Shown: positions 35,850 to 48,779, counted from the first letter of the stretch. The stretch: DNA of 64,000 nucleotides from Adiantum capillus-veneris (GCA_014529385.2 CM043945.1:150553241-150617240), one strand, 5' to 3'. Notes: generated by a model from the letters alone, not told the origin. Numbers and translations are program-made.

Positions 35850-36050
35850 CATCAGCTCCTCTTAATCACTCCCTAATCTCTCTGTGTAATCTCCCTTGCC
35901 TCCTCTTAATCACTCCCTAATCTCCTCTAATCTCCTTTGCCTCCTCTTAATCACTCCCTAATCTCTCTATGTAATCTCCCTTGCCTTCTCTTAATCACTC
36001 CCTAATCTCTTCTACTCTCTCTATGTAATCTCCCTTGCCTCCTCTTATTG
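35850..36050. repeat. Pyrimidine-rich tandem repeat of about 45 bp
   Basis: Five copies of 'cctcttaatcactcccta' alternate with 'atctctctatgtaatctcc'. It is followed at 36,045-36,150 by a short acidic open segment (Glu/Asp-rich) that may be exon debris. Confidence 0.8.
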
Positions 36051-36389
36051 TGGATGTTGAGTGTGCAAAAGAAAATGATGAAGATAATGAGGATGATGAT
36101 GCAGGCAATGAGGATGCACAAGAGGATGAAAAGCCCCTCAAGGCATTGTAGTAGCTGATGAAAAAGGTGCGAATGCTTCTTAGAGTATTTTTGATACTAG
36201 GTTTAATGATGCATGCCATTATCATGTACCAACAGACTCCTAAAGTATAAAAAGGTAGGATAGTGTATTGAATTGATCAATTGTGATACTTTAGGTCTTT
36301 CAAACACTATTTTCTTAGTACTATCTTATGTCTTTATCTAAAAGTATGTCATTTTAATTAGATTTAATTGTTGTTGTTTTAAAAAATTA

Positions 36390-37600
36390 TGGGGGGGATC
36401 AAACTTGAGTTTGAGCCATCACAAAGCACATGTCTTTATTTAAAGTGTCAATTCACAAAGCATAGCTAACATACAGATGTGTTTTAAGAGTAAGAAATTT
36501 TGGTTTTGGTGAGACAATAATTAAGCATTACCAGACACTAATGAGGATCAAACTTAAGTTCAAGCCTAACAAGGAGAGATAGTGAAGCACTTGTGTATGA
36601 ACTTCAATCAAAAAAGTCATGGCTGACTTTTTCTAAGTGAGACTTGAACTTCCTTATCCTAGTGTAGCACTTGCATATGTTACGTGAAACTCATAAGGTC
36701 TTTGTACCTAACAAGGCATTGAAATTTAGTTTGTAGGCCCGAACTTAAGTTTGAACCTTGCCTCCACATGTTAATGTAGCACTACCATGTGAGGACGAGC
36801 TCATGAGCACTACCATGTTATGCCAATCTCAAGAGCATTGTAGTAATATAAATCTTCCAAATAGCAATACTTACAGATCATCAAGTAAAAAGGATCATAC
36901 CTTGAAAAATTCATAGTTAAGAGGTTTTTTGAATAGGCCCTAGATATACACAATATAATAATTTTATACATAGTGAATGCATTGCGACTAGACATGGCTT
37001 GAGATTTAAGCCTTACTCTTGAAACATAAGCTTAAGGTTAAGACTTAAGCCTTAGGCATGAAATTAAGTTTGAGCCTCAAAAGTCCTTGTCATAGAATCC
37101 TACTTCAACAACAAAAGTCCTTGTCATAGAATCCTACCTCAGTACTTCCAAGTGGAGCTCACAATTTCATATCCTATTGTAGCGATTACATATGTTAAGA
37201 AAGAGAAAGAGTCATAATCTATAACAAGAAACTGAAATTTATTTGGTAGGATCGAACTTAAGTTCGAGCCTTGCCTTTGTATGTTAGTGTAGCACTATCA
37301 TATGAATCCAGTCTCATGAGTATTGTAGCAAAAAAATGTTACAAATAACAAAATACTTATAGATTATGAAAAAAATTGGATGATACCTTGAAAAATTCAT
37401 AGATAAGGGGTTTTATAAATAGGTCTTCAATGCACATAGTATAAAAGGTTTTCACATAGTGAATGATGAAGACTAAAAAGGGCTTAGGACTTACATTTTA
37501 AACTTCAAACATAAGCAACTTAAGTTTTAGGCTTGAAACAAAAGCCTAAACTTTGAGACTTAAGCCTTACGCTGGAGCTTAAGATTAAGCCTCACTTTCA
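36390..37600. repeat. GGCTCAAACTT palindrome family, second block
   Basis: Dyads lie at 36,397-36,417, 36,545-36,566, 36,736-36,757 and 37,249-37,270. The last contains the perfect core CGAACTTAAGTTCG. They are embedded in related but diverged text ('...tgttagtgtagcactaccat...'). Further partial copies lie near 37,060 and 37,490. No gene is seen. Confidence 0.75.
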
Positions 37601-37783
37601 AATGTGCTTTAGGTATCATTTTAGGTTAGCATTTTTGTGTTAATGTGCTAAATGGAGCCTTTCTAGCATAAAACGTCTGGGTTAGATGATGGAAATGAAA
37701 TGGATTCTATGGTTATTGAAAATCCACTAGACTATTTTGTAAATTGGTAAAAATTTGGCTTTTTTCATCTTTCAAATGAAGAC

Positions 37784-39814
37784 AACAAAATAGAAGACAG
37801 AGATAACATATCTCAAGCAGCACAAGTGCTACCCACCATTGTTGGAGAGACCGAGTTTCATAAAGGTGATCTTGTAGAGCACAAAAGTGATCTTGTAGAA
37901 CAAACCTCTCAAAAAACTTCAAATGACATGACTAAAGAGAGCGAGAACATACTACCTACAATTGGAGAGACCCAAATTCATGAAAGTGACATTAGGAATA
38001 GTGAAGAGGAGATGGTGGTTGTAGAGCATCAAAGTGATTTTGTTGTGCAAAATTCTCCAAAACCTTCACACGACACTAACAACATGCCTCAAAGAGATGA
38101 GGATGCAGAGGGTAGTGAGAAGAAGGGTGAAGCCAATGAAGAGCTCCAAGCGACTCTTGCAACCAAGGACATACAAGAAAAAACTGACAAAGGGACAGGA
38201 AAAGCGACACCAAATACAAACAAAGTCCGGAGCATTCAAGAAAGGGAGCAAGGGATTGAAGTTGGTGAGGAAAACAAAGGTACTTATTTGTCCAATGTGA
38301 TTAGTATAGATATGGCCCTTTTGGAAGATAATACAAAATTCTATTATGTTGTCTTTGCAGGTGAAATTGACATTCAAAATCAAGGATCCAGTGTGCCACA
38401 AGTAGACATCAACGTTGAGGAGCTACGTCCTGATGCACGAAAACGTAGGCCACTTGGAAGCTTATATTCTTTTGAGAGACATGGAGATAAACTAGTCTTT
38501 CAATCTTCCCACATCAATAGAGAAATGCAATAAGGAGACATCATTATAGATGAGTATGGGAGTATGAAACGTAAATAAACGTGTGCAATTTACAATTGTG
38601 TGCTGCAAATATATGGTCCCTTGTTTTGAGATTTATAAGTGCAAAAACTTAAATTGTTATCATTATTTTGTATCGTATGCAGAAAATATTGCTCATGCAA
38701 TCAGCATGAAGAAACATGCACTCATTCTTGATCTTAATGGAGTTTTACTCAGCAAAGAAGGCAAGAGGCATCCATGTACAGATTGTGTCAAAATTGTTCA
38801 CACCACAATTGTTGTTCGCCCGGGTTGTTTTGAATTTTTGGATGAGATATGTCAGTACTTTCATGTTGGTATTTGGTCCACCATGCTACAAAAGAATGTT
38901 TGCACTTATGTGAACACTCTTGAAAAGCATGCACATAAAAAATATCATTTCTTTATGGTATGGGGACAAGAAGATTGCTACATCCATAATCTTCGAAAAG
39001 TGTATAGACCGGATAAGCCTAATGTTGAGGCTATGTTTAAGCCTTTGTTGAGGGTTTGGTATCACTGCAAGAATTTATGCAGTACAAAGAATACATTGCT
39101 CATTGATGATAGCCCTTTCAAGGAATGTATTAACCCAAATGATAATTGCTTATATCCTAAAAGTTTTCAAGGGAGGCCTGACTATCTTCTTTGCAATGAG
39201 CTTCTACCATACCTTTTAAATCTAAATAATACAGATGACATTCGATATGTTATTTCACTCAATCGGCTAGGAAAATCTCCAATCACAGAGGTTCATGAAC
39301 TATTTACAAAGTTTCAAGACATTATGGAACTTGAATGGGGCATGTTCAATGTCCAAGTTCTAAGGGAAGAACTTGACAACAATTCAGTCGAAGTGGAAAG
39401 CTCATCTTGTGCATCTTCATAGCTACCATTGTGCAATAACAAGTTAAGTTATGCTCAAGAAAGTAGAGGCAAGAAAGTAGTAAACTCCTTAAGCAAGGAT
39501 CGAGCTATGTTGGCATCCAAGTTTGGTGTGCCACTATTATCTTCAAACCAGCTGAACTTGTTAAAATTGTCTCACAAAACAAAAAAAAATTGAGTGATCA
39601 ACATGCTATTGCTTATGCTACTAGCTTGGGGTATGGTCGTGGTCATTTCATTAGCGGAGTTGCAGCAAAAGCATACATATCAAAGCTACAAAAGGCCTAC
39701 TTAAGCTTATGGGTAGGACTCACTTTAGATTTATCAAAAAATATAAAAAATAAAATCAAATTTTTATCTAATCTAGCATATTTGTTATTGCAGGTGGAAG
39801 AAAACAATCAGTAA
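37784..39814 (+). pseudogene. FCP1/NIF-type HAD gene A, multi-exon, lightly broken
   Basis: The N-terminus (37,784-38,280) is acidic and holds two copies of an 'N.LPTI.GET..H..D' repeat. A GT-AG intron ends near 38,360 and a second one near 38,681. The HAD domain starts KKHALILDLNGVLL (motif I, DxN form) near 38,710. It continues with VVRPGCFEFL, VGIWSTM (motif II), FFMVWGQEDC, TLLIDDSPFKECINP (acidic motif near 39,100) and LLPYLLNLN. FCP1-like HAD proteins are Asp-nucleophile phosphatases; the second Asp of DxD is Asn here, as in many plant members. Defects are TAA near 38,531, TAG at 39,421 and a frame change in an A-run near 39,585. The C-terminal segment SDQHAIAYATSLGY ... AYISKLQK (39,590-39,700) matches the tail of A' at 44.2 kb, showing the gene once ran on. 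Confidence 0.7.
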
Positions 39815-40189
39815 GGGCTTGGCGTGCGCGTTGACTCAATCACCTGGAATGTTCACATACATCTAGAGCGGTGGAAATGTGTTAAGAAGATTTTGACCAA
39901 AACAATGTGTTGGGTCCAATTATTTGAACATGAATCAAATATGTACACTTTTATATTTCATCAACTAGATGTTATTCAGCCTTGGAAAAGAAGTCTCTCT
40001 TTTATCTTTGTGGTTGGAGCTCTTTGTACAAGTTTTCTTCTGTGTATTGAAGAAAAATATTTTCTTTTGTTGTCTTCTCAAGGTTTAAGTCTATATATAT
40101 CATGGATAAAATAAATAATGTTGGTGCATAGTGTGTTAATTGAAAATAATATCTCTTCCATTGACCATCATGCCTTTTTTTTGGAACAG

Positions 40190-40846
40190 GAGATTCTGAA
40201 GCATATAAATTTGATTTCAAATATACAAAGCATTTACTATTGAGGTGGCACATGTCATTGAGGACTCATAGGCCTAGAAGGAAATTGATTCCACCACCCT
40301 CAGATACTATACGGAAACAAAGAAGAGTATTGATCCTTGAACTCAATGGTGTTTTACTTAAGACCATTGAAATGCAACATGGTGATGTATGCCCAAATTG
40401 GGGAAAACATATGCATCTCGTTGAAGAGAGTACAAATGTGTGGCATTATATTCGCAAAGATGCATTCACTTTCCTTGATTTTTGCATGCAATGGTTTGAG
40501 GTGTGGATTTGGAGCACTAATAGATTGCAAAGGACTCGTCGTATTCTTGAGTTATGCTTTCCACAACACCATCAAAAATTTAATGTCATAGCAGGACAGG
40601 CAGCATGCCAAAAGACAGATCTTCTAATTGGATATCGATTTGTATACCACAAGAACTTGGATGTAGCATGGATAATTTTTCATGATCTGGATGGAAATAA
40701 TACCTTAATTTTTTACGAGTCCCTTTACAGTGTAATGTGGAATATGCCCTGAACCTACTTGATTTTTCCAAAAATGTGGAATCAATCAAATGAAGAGCTT
40801 GAAAGTTTTTTGGAGAGAACAATCACTGCATGGTTACTTGGTTGAA
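40190..40846 (+). pseudogene. FCP1/HAD-like gene or second domain B
   Basis: It opens after an acceptor-like TTTTTTTTGGAACAG near 40,190 and reads on without an ATG until 40,252, so it may be a later exon of gene A rather than a separate gene. Motif I is RVLILELNGVLL (nucleophile Asp is Glu), motif II is FEVWIWSTN, and the acidic motif is TLIFYESLYSVMW, where B' keeps DDSPY. A TGA at about 40,750 interrupts the domain; the frame continues to 40,846. With both Asp motifs changed, phosphatase activity is unlikely even if it were intact. It aligns over its whole length with B' (43,659-43,069), roughly 40% identical by eye. Confidence 0.65.
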
Positions 40847-41429
40847 TCTATGCAAGGGACAAACGAGAGTATACTTGAAATATGTTGGTAAATGAAGCAA
40901 CTTGTGATAGAGAAACCTTGTACGTATTGGAGAAATACATGAGAAAACGCAAAGTTTAATGATGTATTTATAGTTATTGAGCCTCTTGACATAGTATCAT
41001 TTCCTCAGATGAGTTGTACAATACTTGGATCCATGTAAATATGTGAATTGGATTTTATTTTTTATCTTGGTGTTTCTAAACACCACACTATTTTGAGGTC
41101 CCTTCAATTCTAAAATTTGTTTTTGATATAGCCAATTCTTTAACGTTAATGTCTCAAATCTGAGCTACTGATTCAAAGAACTTTTTCTACATGAATAATG
41201 TAGTATAATGCAAATTGAGTTAGTGCCATGCTTCCCTCATTCTTTTGATGTCATTGTAGTTGATGCATATAAGTATGTATATAAATACACATATCCCTAT
41301 AGATATGTGTTAAGGGGTATATGAAACATAGAGTGTAACCGTGAATAGATGATAGTTCAAACTACACAAAAATACTAAGTTTTTTAATAGCATTATAAGA
41401 AATGGGACTTGAATAATTCCCAAAATTCC

Positions 41430-42200
41430 TAAATAGGTTTTTTAAGGCCATATGGTGCTCTTTGTAGACATGTCTATGACTTTAAGATAATCCAAAATAT
41501 GTCTCTTTATGACCTAAAGGCCATAGGGTTAGGATTGTTAGCTGGTCCCAACGTATAAAGAGATCCACTGCTTTAAAGCCATATGGGACTTTATTTTTGT
41601 GCCACCCTATGTCCCTAAGGGTGTAGGTTGTTTATGGCCACAAGATGTTGTTTATGCCAATAAGAAACCCTTCTATGCTCTATGTTGGCACTCTATGTCC
41701 CCAGATGCACAAGGTGTGCCTTGTATGCTAGTTAGAAACCCTTTATTCTATATGTTGTCACCATATGGCCTTAGACCATAGGGTGCCCTCTGTGCTAGTA
41801 AGAAATCCTCTATACTCTGTGTTTGCACCCTATGGACCTAGGGCCACAAGGTACCTTCTATGCTAGTAAGAAATCCTCTACGCTCAATATTGAGACCATG
41901 TGGCCTCAAAGCCATATGGCCTTAGACCATAGGGTGCCCTCTGTGCTAGTAATAAATCCTCTATACTTTGTGTTTGCACCCTATGGACCTAGGGCCACAA
42001 GGTACCCTCTATGCTAGTAAGAAATCCTCTACACTCAATATTGAGACCATGTGGCCCCAAAGCCATAGGATATCCTCTATGGTAGTGAGAAAAACCCTCT
42101 ATGATCTATGTTCACAAACAATTAAAAAATCTAAACAATACTATAGAGTATCCTATGGCCCTAAGACCATAAGATGTCATCTATTGCACCTATAATTCCA
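41430..42200. repeat. CCTATGGCCC palindrome array, block I
   Basis: Units of about 65-75 bp each carry an imperfect dyad of CCTATGGCC(C) and GGGCCATAGG followed by 'ctctatgctagtaagaaa.cctctatgctctat'. The first 200 bp (41,440-41,640) are nearly the same as the start of block II (45,850-46,050) in the same orientation. Just before it, GGTGTTTCTAAACACC (41,069-41,084) belongs to the hairpin family also seen at 63.7 kb. Confidence 0.88.
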
Positions 42201-43060
42201 TTTGGTATTTTATTTAACTATACAAAGTTAAATGAGGCACTTACTTAGATAAACTATCATAATTCTAACTTTGAATTTATTTCTTAACATAAAACTACAA
42301 TATAAAAACTCCTAATATAAGTTTGTGCCAAAGAATCAATGTTAAGATGAAGATTTTTTACATCAAGTACATGCTTTAAAACTTCACTCAAAGGTTTTAG
42401 AGATGGTGTCTCAAAAAAAGGAGGTCTTTAAAAACACCATTTGATGTGAATAATACGAATTGTATACATTGATTATGTCAAAATAGTATAAAGTATAGAC
42501 ATAAAGATTACCACCAACTTGACAGTTTCATAAAAATGATGGTCTTCATCGCATGTACAATAAAGTACTAACTAGAAAGAGTATGATATCTCCAAGATTG
42601 AGGGTGTTCAAAAAACACCGTTTTGTAACACTACCAAATGTCAAGAACATTCTGATTGTTTGGATCACTTAATAAAGACAATTAATAAGAAGAAAAAGTT
42701 AACAATACCATAGAAGCATCAAACAATGAAACCAAAGAACTTGAATGAGAGAAGTCTCCTCACAATAGGATCCACTTCATTAAAAAAATAGTTTAAAGAT
42801 GTTTCAAGATATCCCACAACATTCCATCAAGTTTAAATTTTGAAAAGTACACAATGCCAAATACTTGGTAGATGCTATTTAGAATACTTAACTAGTACAC
42901 TTAAAATGGCCTCCTTCTCTTGAGATTTTGAGTCCTTTGAGACATATAACATTGCATTACATAGTGAGTCTCAGGATCAGGATGGAACATTACAAAATTT
43001 CTTATGGTATAGTCTCTCTTGTCTTTAGCATACAACCATCCACATAACCATAGAACAATT
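42201..43060. other. AT-rich spacer between cassettes B and B'
   Basis: There is no coding signal. Hairpin-like GGTGT/ACACC pairs lie at 42,406-42,441 and 42,603-42,619. This stretch is close to the centre of the mirrored gene arrangement. Confidence 0.6.
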
Positions 43061-43068
43061 TCATCTTT

Positions 43069-43659
43069 TCAAAAACTTTGAAGCAATTGAGTAGGTTGGT
43101 TCCAAAACTTTGGAAAAATCATATAGGTTCCTTGCATATTCCACATCACTCGATATGGACTATCATCAAATATTATAGTTTTGCCCCCATCTAAATAATC
43201 AAATAGCTTCCATATGGTCGAAAGATTTTTGTGATAGGCTCTTTTGTAACCGATCATGAAATTCGAATTTTGGTAGCACCGATTATCCATAATCATCTTG
43301 AATTTGTGACTTTGTGTAGGAAAACAGGTCTTGATTATGTGTTGAGCTTTTTATAAACGATGGCAGCTCCAAATCCAAACCTCAAAGAACACAAAGCAAA
43401 ATCTTAAGAAATACTTTGCATCTGGATGCACCGCATACACCTCATTGTTATCTTCTACAATGCACATGTACTTGGTCCAGGTTGGCCTTGATTGAAGCTC
43501 AAATGTTGCAAGAAGCACACCCTCTAAATCCAAGATAAGCGTTCTTTTGTCCTGTTTGAAAGATGTTGGTAGATAATGAAACCATTGCTCTTGGTTTGAA
43601 TGTGATATTTGATGTAATATGAAAGGGATATTCTCTATTTTGTGATAATCTAATAGCAA
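43069..43659 (-). pseudogene. FCP1/HAD-like gene or domain B'
   Basis: Open frames 43,659-43,351 and 43,296-43,069 are one frame apart from a single TAA near 43,350. Motif I is intact (RTLILDLEGVLL), motif II is FEVWIWSCH, the acidic motif is TIIFDDSPYRVMW, then TYMIFPKFWNQ. Where B has Gln (CAA) in STNRLQRTRR, B' has the TAA, so the stop is most simply CAA to TAA. It lies about 500 bp downstream of A' on the same strand, as B lies downstream of A. Confidence 0.68.
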
Positions 43660-44162
43660 AACATTTTTTCTTAGAAGCCGTGAAATGATTAAAAATATAT
43701 ATATATATATAGAGATCTTAAGTGTGTTGAAGACCTTAGGACATAGGGTGCTAATTTGTGGTTACACTTAGTAAGTCCTATGCAAGAACACTGCCAAACT
43801 ATGACCCTATGTCCTTAGAGTCATAGGGTGTTGAGACCATAAAGTGAAATTCCCCCAAGGTTATAGAGCAAGATTTGACCTTATGAGCATGTAGATTGTC
43901 CTTGATGGCACAGTGAACTCAAATTTCAAAGCAAACAACTATAAAAGCTTTGTAAAAAAAGAGCATTTGGCACATGAAACTCAGAAGTTACTTATAGTAT
44001 TGAAAGACAATTTAAAAACCTATTAATCATTTACATCTTCATATATCTTGAAACCCTAAGCACTCTAACAAAGTCTCTGAGTACATAAAGATATTTGTAA
44101 ATGACAAAATGTTACAAAACATTGCTCCATCATTTCTTGATATAGGGCTATTTGAGATCATA

Positions 44163-45530
44163 CTAAATTTTTAGATGCTTTATATAATTCTTGGCTTCAT
44201 GTACTTTGATCACAGGCTCCTTGTATCCCAATTTTTGGGCAAGCATGATTGCTTCTGTACCTTTCAAGGCTGATAATGATTTGATATTCTTTAAGACCCT
44301 TACTTTTTCTCGATCACGTGCTGAAAGTTTCTTGTCTTGACTTCGATTGGACATTCCACTAGTGCTAGATGTTGTAACTTTCTCATCGTGAAGAGGACAA
44401 GAAACTTCTGGTAGCCTTCCCGTAGAGTAGGTTTTTCCTAGAAAAATAAGATTTCTCTCCTCCCACTCTGCAACAACCTTGTGTATACGGTTATAAAGCT
44501 CATGACCTTGAGCAATGGGTGCTTGTCCATATAAATGAGACCTTGTAACTGTGTGAATGTCATTAACATGATTGAGAGCTTTGATATATGGTAGCAGCTC
44601 CCCAAGGAGGATATTATCCTCCTCATCATCAACATTAAATGATGGTGGAAAATACAATTCAATGCAGGATTCACACATCCCATTAATGGTTCATCATCTA
44701 CAAGAAGAAATCTTCTTGCATCAAGCCCAAATTTTGATGATGCAATAGCCCCAACGGTTTGAAAAGGTGCTTCTACTCCTGGATTATCTAAGCCAGTGAT
44801 CCTTGATTCTACGCATGGTTGACATTGGCTTTGCCCCCAGAGCATAAAGAATGGAAATTTTTCTTTAGCTTCCTTTTCTAAAATCTTGATGATGTCCACA
44901 ACATGCATGTCATTAGCAGCTGACCATATCCCTACATTGAAATTGCTAAGTAGAGCCTTTAAAAACTCAATGCATCCTGGACGAAGAACAATATGCTCAT
45001 GTCCAAACTTTAAGCTCTTCATTTTCTTGGACTTTTGCCAGCATCTCCTCAGGAACAATCCACACAAGCTCACTATTATTGGTTTGTTGGTGGATGGAAG
45101 GTCTGACTCACCATGCACTTCGATTTCCAAATCCTGGGGTGCTAAAATATTTGTGTTGGATTCTCCTTCTGGCGTTGCACATGTTCTGGAACTTCCATTG
45201 CCTTCTACTTCCATTGTGGTGTCATGCAATCCAATTCCCAACTCTTGGGCTACTAGAATATTTTCATTGGACTCTTCTTCTTGCCTTGCACATGTTCTGG
45301 AACTTTCACTGTCTTCTTCCATTGGATTACTCTTTAAATTTATCTCCAGTCGTTGTAGCAGTTGACCTTCAAAGACTTGTAGATTCTTGTCATCTTCGTC
45401 AGAAACTCTTTGGTTGACATGGAGATCGATAGAATCTTTCTCAATAGGGTCAATGGCATTAGCATCCTCTATACCAACAATCTTGAGTAAAACTTTGTCA
45501 GCCGCAATATCTTGTTGAAGGACTGCAAGT
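44163..45530 (-). pseudogene. FCP1/HAD-like gene A', catalytic Asp lost
   Basis: The exon opens after a CTTGCAG acceptor near 45,525. The N-terminus has two copies of an 'SRTCA..E.ESN.NIL..Q.L' repeat. The HAD domain reads KPIIVSLCGLFL where A has KHALILDLNGVL, so the nucleophile Asp is replaced (by Ser), while VGIWSAAND, FFMLWGQ and RRFLLVDDEPLMGC remain. A one-base frameshift near 44,660 separates it from ELLPYIKALNHVNDIH and the C-terminal tail, which ends at 44,163 with LAQKLGY and AKNYIKHLK, homologous to the tail of A. It may be a pseudoenzyme or simply decayed. Confidence 0.7.
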
Positions 45531-45839
45531 TTAAAGAACGCCTAAGTTTAGATTCCAAAGTATCTACATTTTGATAACTCTTTTTTGTCACACTCTTAGA
45601 AAAAACTAATTGCAAATAGCAAATTTACTAACTGACAACATATCTACAATGAATTTATATTTATGCTCCTTATTGTCTAGAGATTCCTAATCTTTATCTA
45701 GCTACATTAGTTCTTTGTCCATGATGGTGGCGCCTAGAAGTATACTTGGAGAAACATTTATGCCTTTAAGCTTTAGAGCACAAGTCTCATTTTCTATTTC
45801 CATGATCTTCTTGCATTGGATGATTTCCTTGACTAAGTT

Positions 45840-47820
45840 TCTTATGGCCTTCAGGCCATACGGTTCTCTTTGTAGATATCTCTATGACTTTAAGATAATC
45901 CAAAATATGTCTCTTTATGGCCTCAAGGCCATAGGGTTAGGATTGTTGGGAGGTCTTAACATATAAATAGATATATGGCTTCAAAGCCATATGGTACTTT
46001 ATTTATGTGTCACCCTATGGCCCTAAGGCCATGGGTTGTCATAGGGCCACAAGATGCCCTCTATGAGCATTAGTAAGAAACCATATATGATTTATGTTGG
46101 CACCCTATGACCCGAGGGCCACAAGGTCTTCCTCTTATGCTAGTAAGAAACCCTTTATGCTACATGTTGTCACTCTATGGCCTTTGGGCCATAGGGTGCC
46201 CTCTGTGCTAGTAACAAATCCTCTATGCTCTATGTTTGCACCCTATGGACCTAGGGCCACAAGATACCCTCTATGATAGTAAGAAATCCTCTATTCTCTA
46301 TTTTTACACACTATGGACCTAGGGCCACAAGGTACCCTCTATGCTAGTAAGAAATCCTCTATGCTCAATATTGAAGCCCTATGGACCCAAGGCCATAGGA
46401 TGTCCTCTATGCTAGTAAGAAAAACCCTCTACGCTCTATGTTGGCACCCTATGGAGACTTGAGGGCCACAAGGTACCCTTTATAATGCTACTAAGAAACC
46501 TTGTATGCTCTAGGGGAGCACCAAATAGCCCCTAGGCCACAAGGTTCTTTCTATGCTAAAAAGAAAACCTCTACGGTCTACATTGGCAACCTACAGCCCT
46601 CGTGCCATAGGGTGCATCAAATGGCTCCCAGGCCACAGGGTGCCCTCTATGTTAGAAAGGAAACCTCTGCGCTCTACATTGACACTCTATGGACCCAAGG
46701 CCATAGGGTTCCCCTTACGCCTAGTATGAAACCATTGAAACTCTATATTAGCCTCTAAAGACCGTAGGCCACAAGGTGAGCTCTATGTTAGTAAGAAACC
46801 TTCTAAACTCTATGTTGGTAACCCTATGGCCCAAAGGCCATAGGATAGCCAAGGAACCCTTTAGAAGCATTCCCCACAAAGACCACCTTATGGCCCCATG
46901 GTGATTTAGTGGCCTAGGTGCCCTTCTTAAGACTCTTTTATTTTTGTATCATATGGCCCTAGGGAAATAAGCTATCCTCTATGCTATCAAAACACCATTT
47001 ATGCTCTTTGTTGGAATCATATGGCCCCAAGGCCATAGGGTGCTCTCTACGCTAGCAAGAAACCCTCCATGCTATATGTTTTCACCCTATGGAACCAAGG
47101 ACACAGGGTGTCCTCCATGATAGTAAGAAACCCTCTATGCTCTAAGTTTGCACCCCATTTGACTATGTTGACACCCTATGGCCCCAGGGCCATAGGGTGC
47201 TCCCTAGGGCCACAAGGTGCCCTTCAACCTAAGAAGAGACCCTTTATGCCCTAAATTGGTACTCTTTGGCCTCAGGGTCATAGGGTGCCTTCTATGCTAA
47301 TAGGATACATTACATGGTCTAGGTTTCCACTCTATTGCGTAGGGCTAAAAGGTTTGCTCTATGAAGAAACCATGTATACTATATGTTGGCAGTGTATGGC
47401 CCTAGGGATAGAAGGAAACCCTAGGTCTATAGGGTGTCCTCTATGCTACTATCATATGGTCCAAGGGCCAGATAGTGACCAAGGTATCATGTGTGTGAGA
47501 ATTCTCTACTATATATACAAAAACCACTTTATGGCACTATGGAGTCCCAAGGGCAACAAGGTGCTAATAAAAAGCCCTCTATGCTCTATGTTGGAACCCT
47601 ATGGCCCCAAGGCCATAGGGAGGTCTTTATGCTAGTAAAATTCCCTCTATGCACTATGTTTACATGTACACTTATAAGAAGCCATTTATGCACTATGTTG
47701 GCGTCTTATGACCCTAGATCCATAAGATGTCCTCTATGGTAAAAGAGAAATCGTACATGGGATATGATGGCATCCTATGGTCCTAGGGCCATACGATGTC
47801 CTCTATGCTAGCAAAATGTG
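45840..47820. repeat. CCTATGGCCC palindrome array, block II
   Basis: About 2 kb of 65-75 bp units resemble block I, with dyads such as CCCTATGGCC...GGCCATAGGG and the filler 'ctctatgctagtaagaaaccctctatgctctatgttgg'. ORFs here are repeat translations. Confidence 0.9.
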
Positions 47821-47997
47821 TAAGTTAATACTGCGATAAATATGCAATCCAATATACAAAATTGAATCATTATCATACATCATACATTTGTTGCTTTGCC
47901 ACATAGTTGAAGGGGTCTTTGCCTTCAAATATCATCATAACATTCAAACATTTAAATCAAATTTACAAGTACTTTAATTCACAAATGCATTGATCTG

Positions 47998-48125
47998 TTG
48001 GTGGATGGAAGGTCCGGCTCACCATGCACTTTGATTTACAAATCCTGAGGGGCAAAAGTATTTGTGTTGGATTCTCCTTATGGCATTGCACATGTTTTGG
48101 AACTTGCATTGCCTTCTACTTCCAA
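47998..48125 (-). pseudogene. Isolated fragment of the A' N-terminal coding repeat
   Basis: Positions 47,998-48,125 repeat 45,090-45,220 (start 'gtggatggaaggtc.g'), with about 15% differences by eye, in the same orientation. Nothing else of the gene is present. Confidence 0.8.
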
Positions 48126-48466
48126 TTTACAAACTTAAACAATGGTTATACATTATAGAATCATTTCTTGGCAATAAACCTTGATACAATGTTCCGATTG
48201 CTACATGACAAGCTAAAAAATTCTACTAGTCCTAGCTTCCCTCTATTGAAAAAAATTCAAGATATAAATTCCAATTCTCTGCATCATCTAGAAGAGAAAC
48301 AAAATCATAGTTTGGAACAAAATACTCGCACTTTATATCTTTGAATAAAATCTTGTTACAATTAAAGAACTAGATCTTCACATAATCCAAAGGGCAAATG
48401 ATTCAATAACCATTTATACTTGATTTTTACTATCTAAGCAAATAATTGGCATTTACAAAAAATGTT

Positions 48467-48570
48467 GAATATATGTTTAATCTAGTTAGTTGCAATACAA
48501 AGATAATTATTTCAAAGCGAATATGTTTAATCTAGTTAGTTGCAATACAAAGATAATTATTTCAAACGCT
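48467..48570. repeat. 52-bp tandem duplication in AT-rich DNA
   Basis: 'tgtttaatctagttagttgc' and the following 30 bases occur twice in direct succession. The surrounding 48.1-48.8 kb is AT-rich without gene signals. Confidence 0.85.
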
Positions 48571-48779
48571 TACACCATCAATTCACAATAGAAGAACTTA
48601 CACCCAACAAAAAATGATCATACATCAATTGTTCAAACTCTCATTTTGGAATTTTGAGGACTAAATACTTTTTAGTTTTTTCTAGCTTATTTCATTCTCA
48701 ATAGAATATTAAACCTTAATCACAAGATAAGAAATATATGTCCCTAATGTATATGGACACAAGATATAAGGCCAAAGAA

